A stretch of DNA of 18,662 bases. It comes from OMOG01 sp041485845. GTDB taxonomy: Bacteria; Acidobacteriota; Terriglobia; Bryobacterales; Bryobacteraceae. The translations under genes were made by a program, and so were the position numbers. The notes beneath the pieces are model-generated. The model had not been told where the DNA came from. It searched no databases and saw only the letters and a list, made by a program, of their open reading frames with translations. The stretch spans positions 1 through 18,662 of the forward strand of contig JBGPKH010000098.1 of assembly GCA_041485845.1 (NCBI GenBank), in the 5' to 3' direction. Every line of letters starts with the position of its first letter. The stretch's first letter is position 1. Shown piece by piece: positions 7,021 to 16,700 of the stretch.

Positions 7021-9633
7021 TCAATCGAGGCCCAGCGTCCTGCGGATCGGAGAAAAATCGAAGGCCGCACCGCCGGTTTTTCGCTGGCGCTCTTCTCCGT
7101 TTTCCATCATGCGGATGAGGTCTTCGACGGCCTTCCTGCCGACTGCGGATTTCACCGCCTCGCGCGGCGTTTTGCCGTCCAGCGCCGGCAGCCGTTCGTC
7201 GGGCCAGTTGGCGTAATGCCTGGACTTGTACTGGAGCAACAGATTCCGCTCGATATCCGGCGGAATGCCGGTGGGCTTCTTTTTCGGCGGGCCTTCGCGC
7301 TCCATTCTGCGCATGGCCGCTTCCGGCGACTCGAACGAATCGCCCTGGTGCCTCAAGAACCGGCCCGCGTGCTTTTCGACCAACTGCCGGCCGATTTCGA
7401 GGCGTTTGCGGGAATTGCATTCGAGACGCAGGCGCCCGCCCTGGATTGAGATGCCGCCGTAAGAGCGGCGCTGCTCTTCGACGCCGGTCTCGAGCCACGC
7501 GAAATGGTGAACGCCCGCAGGATCGCGCGGGGAGGTGCTGTCCTCGAAAACTTTCGCGGCGGCCAGGGCCTCGAGGAGACTCGCCGCATCGCGGACCTCG
7601 TAAATCGCCACGCAGAATTCAAGCGCGTCGCCCTCGGCGTTCACCATGCGGAGATCGCCCATCCTGTCGCGCTGGAGCTCGGTCACCACCCGAAACCACC
7701 GGTGGCTGTGGGCTCGCACATAGTCCGCGGGAGTCTGACCCATGCCCCGGCTGTCCTCTTCGATGAGGGCCACCAGCGCGGGGAGCAGACTTCGCGGAAC
7801 CATCAAACCGTGGGCGGAGAACTTGCGCAGTCCTTCGAACTCCTCGACACGCATTAGCAGGCAGTCCCAGCGAACCATGGAATGCGACGAGCTGACATCG
7901 TGGACAAAAAAACGGTCGCCGGCGAGGAGGAGGTCCTTCAGTTCCACGCCTTTCCCCTGCTCGATGCGCTGCACCTCGAACAGTCCCAGGCGCGCCGCGC
8001 GCCAGGCTTCGAGCAAGGCGCGTTCACGCGCGCTCAGCCGAGAGCCGCGCCTGCGGAGATATTCCTCCACCAACGTCCGGGGGCTCCCGCGAGGGCGGAA
8101 GTCGTAGACGTACCATTCAAAGAAGGCGGCCATACTGTCGTTTCGAGCGTCCAATTCGTTGGGATCCTGGTCGAAGTACAGTCTGCTGGCTTCTGCGAAC
8201 TGGTCGCGGCTGCGCCATCCCCGGGAGCTGTCCATCAGCTTTTCAAACAGCGCCCGGTAGAGCGGATCGGCAACCGGCGCTTGTTCGTTGGCTACGCTGC
8301 GGCGCCGCTCTTTTTCCTCATCCGGGACGAGGTGGCACTTCTTATACTTTCTTCCGCTGCCGCACCAGCACGGGTCGTTGCGCTCCGGTTTCACGGGCGC
8401 GGCGGGCTCGCGATCGTCCTCGCGCTCGTCACCTGCGCGCTCGTCATCTTCGTGCTCGTCATACATGAGCGCCCGCCGGATGCAGATGCTTTCGATGTCC
8501 CGGCCGTCGATACCCGCCATCACCAGCTTGGGGATGAAGCCGTCATCTCCTTGCGCCAGTTCCAGGAGTACCCGGCGTCCTTCGGCCGGCAACAGTTTCT
8601 TGTACCGGTCGAGCACTTCCTTGGCCTGACCCTCCTGGCCCATTTCGGCAAGGGCATCCACAACTACCAGGAGCAGGTAGGGGGCGTCGTAGTCGCCGGC
8701 AAAAGTCGAAAAGCCATCCAGCAGATCCAGGAGCGCCGTATCCAGGCCCTCGATATCGGGGAGAAGGTTCAACTGCTCGGCCAACCCGCAACGCACGCCG
8801 GGCGGCGCCGAAGGAATCTTCGCGCGAAGCCTGGCCACGGTTTCGGCAGGAAACCGCTGGCCGATTCTCCACAGCGCCCAGTTGGCGTGCAGGAAGATTC
8901 CGTCATCCTGCAAATGCGAAAGCTCCAGCAGATCGTCCACCGCGTCCACTCCGGCGACTTCACCCAGCATCGCGATGGTCAGTAGAAGGGCCTTGGGCGA
9001 GAGCGCCGCGGGGGAGCGCGCCCAATCCCGCACGGCAGCGCGCAGAAGCGGAGCGCAACGCTCGGAGTGGGCCAGAATCTCGCGAAGCACACGCTCCTCG
9101 ACCATGGTGGGAGCCTGCCGCTGCAGGTCATTGAACAAGCGGTAAGGAAGCAGGCGGTCGCGCATTTCCGCCGGCTCGTCGACCTGCCGGTTCGCAGTTT
9201 CGAATGCCGTGGCGAGCGCTTTATACGTGGCGGGATCTTCGAATTCCACTTCGAGTTTGCCCATCATCTTGCGAAAGCCATCGGCGACGTGGTCGGGGAT
9301 CTCTTCGAGGAGGGCCAGTTTCCACAGGGCGAGCGTCAGGAGACGCGGCGACAGCAAATCGTTCTTGTAGCGCTCGTCGCGAACATGGGACACCGAAAGA
9401 TAGAAGAGGTAATGGTCCGGCTGGAGGTCGAGTCCTTTCCAGAACAGGGACTCCGCTTCCTCGAACGCGCCGGCTTCCACGCGGTCGTTTCCCAGAAAAA
9501 AATAGGCCGGACCGAAGGCGGGGTCGATCTCCAGCAGGCGTTCGCCCGCCTCCCCGGCTGGGATTTCTTCGGCGCGGGCGGCGCAGAGGATTTCCATGCA
9601 CCGCTCGGATGCCGATTTTGCAGGGAATAGCAT
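7021..9633 (-). CDS. large SEC-C motif protein with helical repeats
   Basis: The 870-residue product has a long helical N-terminal half (about 10-390) with TPR/HEAT-like character (for example AGEAGERLLEIDPAFGPAYFFLG). An acidic stretch (about 391-411) follows. A SEC-C zinc-binding motif sits at about 418-434 (RNDPCWCGSGRKYKKCH; C-x-C-x8-C-H). The C-terminal region starts with a segment like FFEWYVYDFRPRGSPRTLVEEYLRR, common behind SEC-C motifs. The last 80 residues contain HYANWPDERLPALDGKTPREAV, reminiscent of DUF2384/MbcA-ParS-type domains. SEC-C modules bind zinc and often mediate contacts with SecB, ribosomes or nucleic acids; the function of this protein is unknown. ATG 9633 is preferred, with GGAG four bases upstream. 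The frame is open to a GTG at 9840, but the extra 69 residues look non-coding and contain a hairpin. It lies behind the M48 gene on the same strand. Confidence 0.8.
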   Translation of the reverse strand: MLFPAKSASERCMEILCAARAEEIPAGEAGERLLEIDPAFGPAYFFLGNDRVEAGAFEEAESLFWKGLDLQPDHYLFYLSVSHVRDERYKNDLLSPRLLTLALWKLALLEEIPDHVADGFRKMMGKLEVEFEDPATYKALATAFETANRQVDEPAEMRDRLLPYRLFNDLQRQAPTMVEERVLREILAHSERCAPLLRAAVRDWARSPAALSPKALLLTIAMLGEVAGVDAVDDLLELSHLQDDGIFLHANWALWRIGQRFPAETVARLRAKIPSAPPGVRCGLAEQLNLLPDIEGLDTALLDLLDGFSTFAGDYDAPYLLLVVVDALAEMGQEGQAKEVLDRYKKLLPAEGRRVLLELAQGDDGFIPKLVMAGIDGRDIESICIRRALMYDEHEDDERAGDEREDDREPAAPVKPERNDPCWCGSGRKYKKCHLVPDEEKERRRSVANEQAPVADPLYRALFEKLMDSSRGWRSRDQFAEASRLYFDQDPNELDARNDSMAAFFEWYVYDFRPRGSPRTLVEEYLRRRGSRLSARERALLEAWRAARLGLFEVQRIEQGKGVELKDLLLAGDRFFVHDVSSSHSMVRWDCLLMRVEEFEGLRKFSAHGLMVPRSLLPALVALIEEDSRGMGQTPADYVRAHSHRWFRVVTELQRDRMGDLRMVNAEGDALEFCVAIYEVRDAASLLEALAAAKVFEDSTSPRDPAGVHHFAWLETGVEEQRRSYGGISIQGGRLRLECNSRKRLEIGRQLVEKHAGRFLRHQGDSFESPEAAMRRMEREGPPKKKPTGIPPDIERNLLLQYKSRHYANWPDERLPALDGKTPREAVKSAVGRKAVEDLIRMMENGEERQRKTGGAAFDFSPIRRTLGLD

Positions 9634-9744
9634 CTGGCTCCAGAGTACAATGACCGGCGCAACTATAGGCCCATCTCGCCGCAGAGAGGCGCGAAAGTTC
9701 TGATCTGCCTCGGCCAACGTTTCGGATGAATTGCCAAGGTCGCG

Positions 9745-9764
9745 GGGCGCCTCGTGAGGCACCC
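9745..9764 (-). terminator. hairpin in the gap between M48 and SEC-C genes
   Basis: GGGCGCCT (9745-9752) and AGGCACCC (9757-9764) pair over 8 bp with one mismatched position, around a four-base loop, 81 bases past the M48 stop codon in the direction of transcription. There is no U-tract, so this may be an attenuating or stabilising hairpin rather than a full intrinsic terminator. Its presence argues that 9634-9844 is non-coding. Confidence 0.35.
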
Positions 9765-9844
9765 GACACCTTAGGCCATAAATGACGCGGCAAGCCGTCA
9801 CGCCCCATAGATTCGGTCCGGCAGCATCAGCGTCTTCCACATCG

Positions 9845-10633
9845 TCATTTCCGGCGCGCGGCGAGCTCGCTCAAGCGGCGGGCGCGTTCGGCGGACGGCG
9901 GGTGCGTACGAAAGAAGGAGACGATGGCGCCACCCAGAGACTGCGCGATCTCGCCGGCGGGGGTGCCGGCCTGCGGGCCGGCGGGCTCGGGAAACTCCTT
10001 CTGCAAGCGGGCGAAGACGGCGACTGCGGCCGCGGGATCGTAACCGGCGGCGACGCCCAGACGCAGCCCTTCAGCGTCGGCGTCCAGCTCCTGGTCCGCG
10101 GAGAAGGGCATAGTCGCCAGGCGGTGCGCCAGCTCGAAGAGGCCGCCGAGGCGGTACTGATATTGGTAGCGTTCCACGGCATGGCGCAGATCGACGTGCG
10201 CGATTTCGTGGCCCAGGATTTCCGCCAGCTCGTCATCGGATTGAACGAAGTCCAGCATGCCGGCGGTAACCAGGATCTGGCCGCCCGGGAAGGCGAACGC
10301 GTTGGGCAGAGGGGCTGCGATCGCGCGGAATCGATAGGCGATGCCGGGGCGACGGATGTGCCGGAGCAAAGGCTCAGCGACGCGGATCACGCGGGCCGCG
10401 CCTTCCGGGTCGTCAGGCCAGCGGATGGAGCGGACGAGATTGGCGCCGAGGCGCATCTCCTCGGAGTCGGTGAGGCGGGTCAGCCGCATGCCGGGCTGGT
10501 CGGCGTCGCGGAGGGCGTCCGACCACAACTGTCGCAGCGAGGTGAGGGACACGCGCGAGCGGCTGGGGTGGAGAGAGACGAGCACGGTGGCCGCGGCCAG
10601 CGCGCCGAGCGCGAGGGCGAAGGGGAGTCTCAT
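9845..10633 (-). CDS. M48 family metalloprotease (membrane-anchored or exported)
   Basis: The 262-residue product is a zinc metallopeptidase of family M48. An N-terminal hydrophobic segment (residues 3-20) acts as a signal or anchor. The zinc motif is HEIAH (His142, Glu143, His146), with the third ligand probably Glu182 in ADQELDADAEGL. The upstream segment LPNAFAFPGGQILVTAGMLDF (109-129) is the classic M48 pre-motif, and the family C-terminal motif THPPSAERARRLSEL is present. It probably degrades misfolded envelope proteins, like BepA/LoiP-type proteases, though it lacks their TPR domain. It starts 18 bases after the DUF2339 stop, which suggests one transcript with the membrane protein and acyltransferase. 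The ribosome binding site is poor. Family assignment is secure, substrate unknown. Confidence 0.93.
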   Translation of the reverse strand: MRLPFALALGALAAATVLVSLHPSRSRVSLTSLRQLWSDALRDADQPGMRLTRLTDSEEMRLGANLVRSIRWPDDPEGAARVIRVAEPLLRHIRRPGIAYRFRAIAAPLPNAFAFPGGQILVTAGMLDFVQSDDELAEILGHEIAHVDLRHAVERYQYQYRLGGLFELAHRLATMPFSADQELDADAEGLRLGVAAGYDPAAAVAVFARLQKEFPEPAGPQAGTPAGEIAQSLGGAIVSFFRTHPPSAERARRLSELAARRK

Positions 10634-10651
10634 AGAGCCGGGAAGCCAGTC

Positions 10652-13600
10652 CTACAGGTATCTCTCGACGCGTTCGCGGAAGCGCGTGTAGATCCACGAG
10701 ACGCCGACCAGGATCAGCCCGAGGACGATGAACGACAGAATTCGCGGCAGCGTCTCGAGGTGGCGCAGGTCCCATAGGAACAGCTTGAGGATGCAGAAGT
10801 GCAGCAGGGCCATGCCGGAAAAACGCAGCACGCGGTCTCGTAGCGGGAAGCCGGCGGCCAGAAGAGCGACGCCTTCGAGTCCCCAGGCGACGGTCAGCAG
10901 ACTGCCGGAGACTTCATAAAACAGGAGAACAGCCAATAGAGAAGTGGCCAGCAGCGAGTAGAAGAGGCGCGGGCGGCCGCCGCGCGCCAGGAGAAGTTGT
11001 GCAGCGTAGAAGGAGGCGATCGCGATGGCGCCGGTGAGGACCGGCCCGGCGATGGCGGCGAACATCTCGGGCGAATAGAAGTTGGTGGACCAGCATCGTA
11101 CGAATGCCGCGGCGGCGAGGGCGTGGCTCTGCCAGCGAAGGTCCTCGAGGTTCCATCGCAGACCGGCATAGAGCAGCGCGAGCGCGAAGAGGGCCCAACC
11201 GGTGACGGTGAAGACGCGGCCCATTTCGAAGCGCATGAGCACCGCTGCCAGAATGGCGGCGGTGTACAGGTAGAAGCGTTTGCGGGTGCGCCACCAGAGG
11301 TAATAGTGCGAGAGCAGCACCGGCAGGACCGTCAGCAGGCGCTGGGGGACTTCGAGATTGGCGAAGAAGAGCCGGGCGAAGGCGGCGCCGCTCACCAGGT
11401 GTCCTTGCAGTCGCAGGACGGGGATTTCGAATTCGGCGAGGATCAGCGCGACGGCGGCCCATGCGGGTCCCACGGCTGCCGGCGGAAGGAGCGCCCACAA
11501 GCAGGTGAGCAGGAAGCCGGTGCCGGTGAAGCTGGCGACGTCGAGAACCCGGCCGCCCCCTGCCTTGCGAACTCGCGCGGCGATGGCGTAAGCGAGGAGC
11601 GCGGCGCCGGCGGGGATGAGTCGAGGTGTGAGGGGGCCGTCGTTGTGAATCGGCAGCACCTGATCGAAAAGAACTACGGCCGCGCCGAGAAGGGCCACGG
11701 CGTACGATTGATTGCGGAATTCCGCGGGCAGGTTTCTCAGGCCGAGCTCCAGGAGGGGGATCGCCAGGGCCATCCAGGCGAGGCCCAGGTATTCATGGGG
11801 AACCAGGCGCCAGACCAGCGCGGCCAGCATGCAGGTGGTGGCGAGGGAAGCGGTGAGCCGGAGGGCCTCACGCTCCCGCTCGAAGAAGCGGCCGGGGGCG
11901 GACCACAAGGCGCAGAGCGCGGCCGCGAAGCCGCACGCTGCACCGGTAGCCAAAGCGAGCGGCGGGTGCGGCGCGTACAGGGCGGTGCCGAGCGCAGCGA
12001 GAGTTGCGAGGCCGTAGGCCTGGAAACGGAAGTCCGGGAGCCGGCGCCACCACCCCCACACGAAGGTTGTCGCGGCGAGCAGGAACCACGCGCGGCCAAG
12101 GTAGGGCGCGGGGACTTCGTAGCCCGCGACCAGCGCCATCATTCCCGCGGCGGCGTAGCTGTAGACGAGGCCGGCCTTGCAGAGCGCGCGGTTGGCGTAG
12201 AAGACCGCGGCGTCAAGGGCGGCGATGGATGTCCAGTCGCGCACGGCGAGATGGGGAACCTCGATGACGATCAGGTGGCCGAGCTCCACGGCGAACAACG
12301 AGGCGCCCAAGTGCCGCAGATAGGGCGCGCGGAAGCGGACGCCAGTGAGGTAGAACAGCTCGGCCTCGACGAGGAGGGCCAGCGCGATCCACTGGTGGTC
12401 GAGTCTCAGAAAGATGGCGGCGGCGGCGAGCGCGGCAGTGAGGGTCGCGGCGGCGTGCCATCGGCCGGAACGGGCGCGGAGGATGGAACTCGCGAGATAG
12501 GCGGCGGCGGTGGCGGCAAGGAGTTGCCAGGTGCGTTCGGGCGCGGTGTGGTCCCACTTGGCGAGCGACAGGCCGAGGAAGCCGAGCGCGTTGAGCGGCA
12601 GCAGTGCGCGGTGCGGCTGGAGGATGTCGAAGGCTTCTAACAGGAGCCAGTAGACGGCGAAGATGACTTGCGCTTGCCACAATGGAGCGCCGGTATCGCC
12701 GCGGGAAGCGCAGGTGACGTAGGTGGCGATGAGGCCGAACAGCGCGAAGGTGCGCCAGGAGAAGCGGTGCGCCACGTAGAGCAGCGACGCGGCGAGGGGC
12801 ACCAGCGCGACGACCGAAAGCGCAGTGACTTGCGTGATGGCGAGCGTCACGAAGGCGATGAAGTAGGCGAGTCCCGTGACGGTCTCGGAGCGGTAACGGA
12901 GCGAGTGCGCGACCATGCCGGCGGATACCGCCAGCAGCAGGATGGCGCCGAGCCACGGATTGTGGATCACGCGGGCGGCGTCGAGCGATTGCATGGCGTA
13001 GACGGTGAAGTAGAGGGCCGACCATCCGCCGCCGAGGAGGCCGCGGGCGAAGGTGCGGTAGTGGTCGCGCGGCTCGATCGCGGCGCCGGAGACGAGCATG
13101 GCGAGGCTGGCTGCGAGGCTGATGGCGACACGGCCGGCGGGGCCTACCCTCGTGAACGAGTAGCCGAGGGCCAGGGCGATGCCGATGACCAGGACGAACA
13201 CCCCGACCTTGTTGAGGAAGTTGCCGCCGACGAGGGTTTCGAAATCGGGGGTTAGGGGTTGGGGATTGGGGGTTGGGGCCTGTGTGGGGGCCGGGAACGC
13301 GGGGGCCGGGGGCCAGGGGCCGGGGGCCGGGGCTTGCGGCGCCGGGACGGGGGTTGGGAACGCGGGGACTGGCGGACGCTCGGGCCTGGGCAGGTCGGGA
13401 GCATGCGTTACGGGCTTGGGTTGGGGAGGGGCAACAATGGGTTCGGGCTTGGGCAGGTCGGGGATCTGCCCGACGTTCTTGGCAGCAACGGTTGCGGCCT
13501 TGGGCACATCGGGGAACTGCACGGGCTCGGGTGCCACGGTTTCGCGCCTGGGCCGTTCGACGACCCCGGGAACGGGTCGTTCCGACTGCCCCACGCGGCG

Positions 13601-13705
13601 CGCGAGGGTATCGAGGCGGGCTTCGATTTCGGCGAGACGCTCGCGGAGGTAGAGCCAGCGGATGAGGGCTACGGCGAGCAGACACACTACGAGTAGGGTT
13701 TCCAT
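10652..13705 (-). CDS. DUF2339 polytopic membrane protein
   Basis: The 1017-residue protein begins with a transmembrane helix (residues 3-20) and a short coiled coil (21-40, RERLAEIEARLDTLARRV). A Pro-rich linker follows (about 43-153) and then a very hydrophobic DUF2339 region from about 156 with many membrane helices. The family signature is FETLVGGNFLNKVGVFVLVIGIALALGYSF (155-184, shortened here to FETLVGG and LNKVGVF). The function of DUF2339 proteins is unknown. The linker repeats PDVPK, PDLPKPE and PDLPRPE (residues 65, 82 and 103) and is encoded by very G-rich template DNA. ATG 13705 is chosen because AGGAG lies seven bases upstream and a membrane helix starts there. The same frame stays open far upstream through the acyltransferase gene, but that extension is a shadow, not a fusion. 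It begins 20 bases after the acyltransferase stop and ends 18 before the M48 gene. Confidence 0.9.
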   Translation of the reverse strand: METLLVVCLLAVALIRWLYLRERLAEIEARLDTLARRVGQSERPVPGVVERPRRETVAPEPVQFPDVPKAATVAAKNVGQIPDLPKPEPIVAPPQPKPVTHAPDLPRPERPPVPAFPTPVPAPQAPAPGPWPPAPAFPAPTQAPTPNPQPLTPDFETLVGGNFLNKVGVFVLVIGIALALGYSFTRVGPAGRVAISLAASLAMLVSGAAIEPRDHYRTFARGLLGGGWSALYFTVYAMQSLDAARVIHNPWLGAILLLAVSAGMVAHSLRYRSETVTGLAYFIAFVTLAITQVTALSVVALVPLAASLLYVAHRFSWRTFALFGLIATYVTCASRGDTGAPLWQAQVIFAVYWLLLEAFDILQPHRALLPLNALGFLGLSLAKWDHTAPERTWQLLAATAAAYLASSILRARSGRWHAAATLTAALAAAAIFLRLDHQWIALALLVEAELFYLTGVRFRAPYLRHLGASLFAVELGHLIVIEVPHLAVRDWTSIAALDAAVFYANRALCKAGLVYSYAAAGMMALVAGYEVPAPYLGRAWFLLAATTFVWGWWRRLPDFRFQAYGLATLAALGTALYAPHPPLALATGAACGFAAALCALWSAPGRFFEREREALRLTASLATTCMLAALVWRLVPHEYLGLAWMALAIPLLELGLRNLPAEFRNQSYAVALLGAAVVLFDQVLPIHNDGPLTPRLIPAGAALLAYAIAARVRKAGGGRVLDVASFTGTGFLLTCLWALLPPAAVGPAWAAVALILAEFEIPVLRLQGHLVSGAAFARLFFANLEVPQRLLTVLPVLLSHYYLWWRTRKRFYLYTAAILAAVLMRFEMGRVFTVTGWALFALALLYAGLRWNLEDLRWQSHALAAAAFVRCWSTNFYSPEMFAAIAGPVLTGAIAIASFYAAQLLLARGGRPRLFYSLLATSLLAVLLFYEVSGSLLTVAWGLEGVALLAAGFPLRDRVLRFSGMALLHFCILKLFLWDLRHLETLPRILSFIVLGLILVGVSWIYTRFRERVERYL
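13247..13333 (+). repeat. G-quadruplex-like G-tract array in DUF2339 linker
   Basis: On the plus strand, runs of four or five G occur at 13247-13251, 13255-13258, 13261-13264, 13268-13272, 13275-13278 and 13286-13290, separated by short loops such as TTA, TT and ATT. GGGGGCC units follow to about 13333. This easily satisfies the G3+N1-7 quadruplex pattern. It lies on the strand opposite the coding strand, where it encodes the Pro/Ala-rich linker. Confidence 0.85.
13451..13471. repeat. imperfect palindrome in DUF2339 linker
   Basis: GGGCAGGTC (13451-13459) and GATCTGCCC (13463-13471) are inverted copies with one mismatch around a three-base GGG centre. The first arm belongs to a 19-base unit, CGGGCTTGGGCAGGTCGGG (13444-13462), that also occurs at 13381-13399 with one difference. 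Confidence 0.7.
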
Positions 13706-13725
13706 GAGAGGGCTCCTAATGGTCG

Positions 13726-16700
13726 TTACACAGGGACGGCGACCAGTTGTTGGGCCAGAGTTTTGACGCCGCGCAGATCGAGCTTGCCGGTGCCCAGTTG
13801 GGGTAGAGCGTCTACCTGATAGAGGTTTTCCCGTTTGGGCAGCCACAAGCGCGGCAAGCCGGTTTCCGAAAGGCGCTGCCAGAGGTCGCCGGGGCCGAGG
13901 TCCGGGCGAACGTACATGGCCACCAGACGCTCGCCACGCTGGTCGTCGGCAACGGCGGTGACGACACAAGGCGCGTCTCCGAGCACCGCGCCTATGGCCT
14001 CTTCGATTTTGATGTGCGGAACCATTTCGCCGCCGATCTTGCTGAAGCGCGAGAGGCGGTCGGTGATGCGGATGAATCCTTCGTCGTCGATGAGGGCGAT
14101 GTCGCCGGTAATGTACCAGCCGTTGCGAAAGACTTCGGCGGTGCGCTCGGGCTGGTTCAGGTAGCCGAGCATACGGTTGGAGCCTTTCACCAGCAGCAGG
14201 CCTTCCTGGTTGGCGGTAAGCGGCGCAAAGGTCGCGGGGTCCACGATCTTCGCCGCCACGCCGGGGACCGGGTGTCCGACGGCGCCGGGCTTGTTGCCGG
14301 TCTGCCGCTGGTGGCCGTCGTCGAAATTCGGCGCGTTCACGGCGGCGACGGGGGACATTTCGGTGCAGCCGTATCCTTCGAGCAGATCGACGCCGAACTT
14401 TTCGCGAAAGGCCGTGGCCACGGGCTCGCGCAGTTTTTCGGCGCCCACCAGAACGTAGCGCAGGCTGGCGAATTCCTCCTTGCTGCACTTGCGCGCGTAG
14501 GTGGAGCAGAACGTCGGCGTCGAGAGCAGCAGCGTCGCCTGGTATTTCTTCACCAGCTCGCCGATGGCGCGGGCGTCTGTGGGATTGGGATGGTAGACCA
14601 CGCCGCACCCGGCGATCAGCGGGAACCAGATGGTGACGGTGAAGCCGAAGGAGTGGAAGAAGGGCAGGACGCCGGCGATGCGGTCGCGCTCGCCGATCCA
14701 GAAGAGCTGCGCGATGGCTTCGATATTGGCGAGCAGGTTGTAATGCGAGAGCATCACGCCTTTGGGCACGCCGGTGCTGCCGCTCGAGAAGATGACGGTG
14801 GCGAGCGAATCGGGGCCGCGATGGCCGGCGCTCAGGAACGCCGCGGGCGCCAGGCGGGCGGCCAGCAGCGCGCGCAACTGGGCGAGCTTGCCGGCGCGGG
14901 CGAGGATGTCTTCCATGAAGACCATGCCGTCCATGGGTTCGATCTTGGCCTTGGCGAGGAAGGTCTTCGAGGTGACGATGGTGCGGATGCGGCACTGCTC
15001 CACAGCGGCGGCCATGCCTTCGCGGCCCGTGGTGAAGTTCAGGTTCACGGGAACGCGCCCGGCGAGAGTCGCGCCGATGTTGACCAGCGCGCCGGCGACC
15101 GTGGGAGGCAGGAGCACGCCGATCATTTCCTGCTCGGGACACTGGCGGCGGATCCAGCGGGAAATCAGAACGCCGCCGGTGAGCATGCGCCCGTGGGTGA
15201 GTTCGCGGCCCGTGGAATCGGCCATGGCGAGCTGGTGCCAGTGGCGGCGGGCGTTGCGAATGAGGCGGCGGTCGAGCAGGTCGCCGGCCGTCTTGCGATG
15301 GGCCACGGCGTCGATCGAGAGTTCCTGGATGGCCTGGCGGACTTCGTGCGCGCTGGTGTCGGAAGGCATCGGCGCGCCGAAGGAGACGGTGACGGGATAG
15401 GGAATGCGCTTGGGCCACTTCCAGAAGAAGTGCCCGCTCTCGAAGCTGAAGATGCTGCCCCAGAGGCGGTCGAGATGGACGGGAATCACGGGCACATCGA
15501 GGCCCTCGACGATCTTCTCCATGCCGCGTTTGAACGGCAGCATGTTCCCGGTGCGGCTGATGGCGCCCTCGGCGAAGATGCAGACCACGTGGCCGGCTTC
15601 CAGCTCGCGACGAGCCGCGCGGATGGATTCGACGACGTCGCGGCGGCTGCCCGTGCCGACCGGAATCGCGTTGGTAAGGCGAAAGAACCAGTTGAGGGCT
15701 TTCAACTCGTAGTAGGGTTTCCACACCATGAAGCGCACGAAGCGCTGGATGCAGGCGCCGACGAGGAAGCCATCGATGTGCGACATGTGGTTGGAGACCA
15801 GCAGCGCGGGACCGCGGAAGGGCACGTTTTCCGGGCCCACGATGCGGATGCGGAAGATGCTGTGAGTGACCAGCCACAGAATAAAGCGCACGGCGAAGTC
15901 GGGCACTACGGTGACGATGTACCGGGTGACCAGCAGCGTCAGGATGCCCGCGCCGAGGAGGATGGTTCCGGCGCTGACGCCCCACTGGTCGTGGAAGGCC
16001 CAGAGGACGACGGACGCGATCAGCATGCCGATGGTCTGGTAGAAATTGTTGGTGGCGACGACGCGGCCCTTTTCCTGGAGGCCGCTGCGCTGCTGCATGT
16101 AGGCGTAGAGCGGGACGATGAAGAGGCCGCTGGTGGTCCCAAGCAGAATGAGCGCGGCGACCGAAAGGGCGTACGAGCCGCGGGCGGCGAACATGGCAAT
16201 GGCGAAGAGCCCCATCAACGCGGAGCCCAGCGGCACGAGGCCGAGCTCCACCTTGTCGCCCGAGAGGCGGCCCGCCAGCATGTTGCCCACGCCGATGCCG
16301 ATCGACAGGAACGGCAGCAGCAGGCCGGCGCGCAGCTCGCTGACTTTGAGGACTTCGTTGCCGAAGAGCAGCAGGTCGGGCTTCAGGAGCGCGCCCAGCG
16401 ACCAGAAGTAGGCGACTCCCATAACGGCCAGCCACAACGGGCGATTCTGCATGAGGTGGCGGGTGCCCTCGGCTACCTCGGCAAACGGATTCAGGCGGAA
16501 CGGCTGCGATGCGCCCGAGGGCTTCACCCGGGTGATGCGCAAGCTGGCGAGGAACCCGGCCACGGCAATGGCGAGAGGCGCGAGGGCCATCTTGCCGGCC
16601 TCGCCTTTCCAGGCCGAGTACACGAATACCCCGGTGGCGCCGCCGAGCACGATGCCCATGAGCGTGGTCATTTCGAGCCACGCGTTGCCGCGGGAGAGGT

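Noticed and set aside
10997..12640. 547-codon plus-strand frame opposite DUF2339
   Set aside because: It has repetitive Gly/Glu/Arg composition and no motif, and is antisense to a convincing membrane protein.
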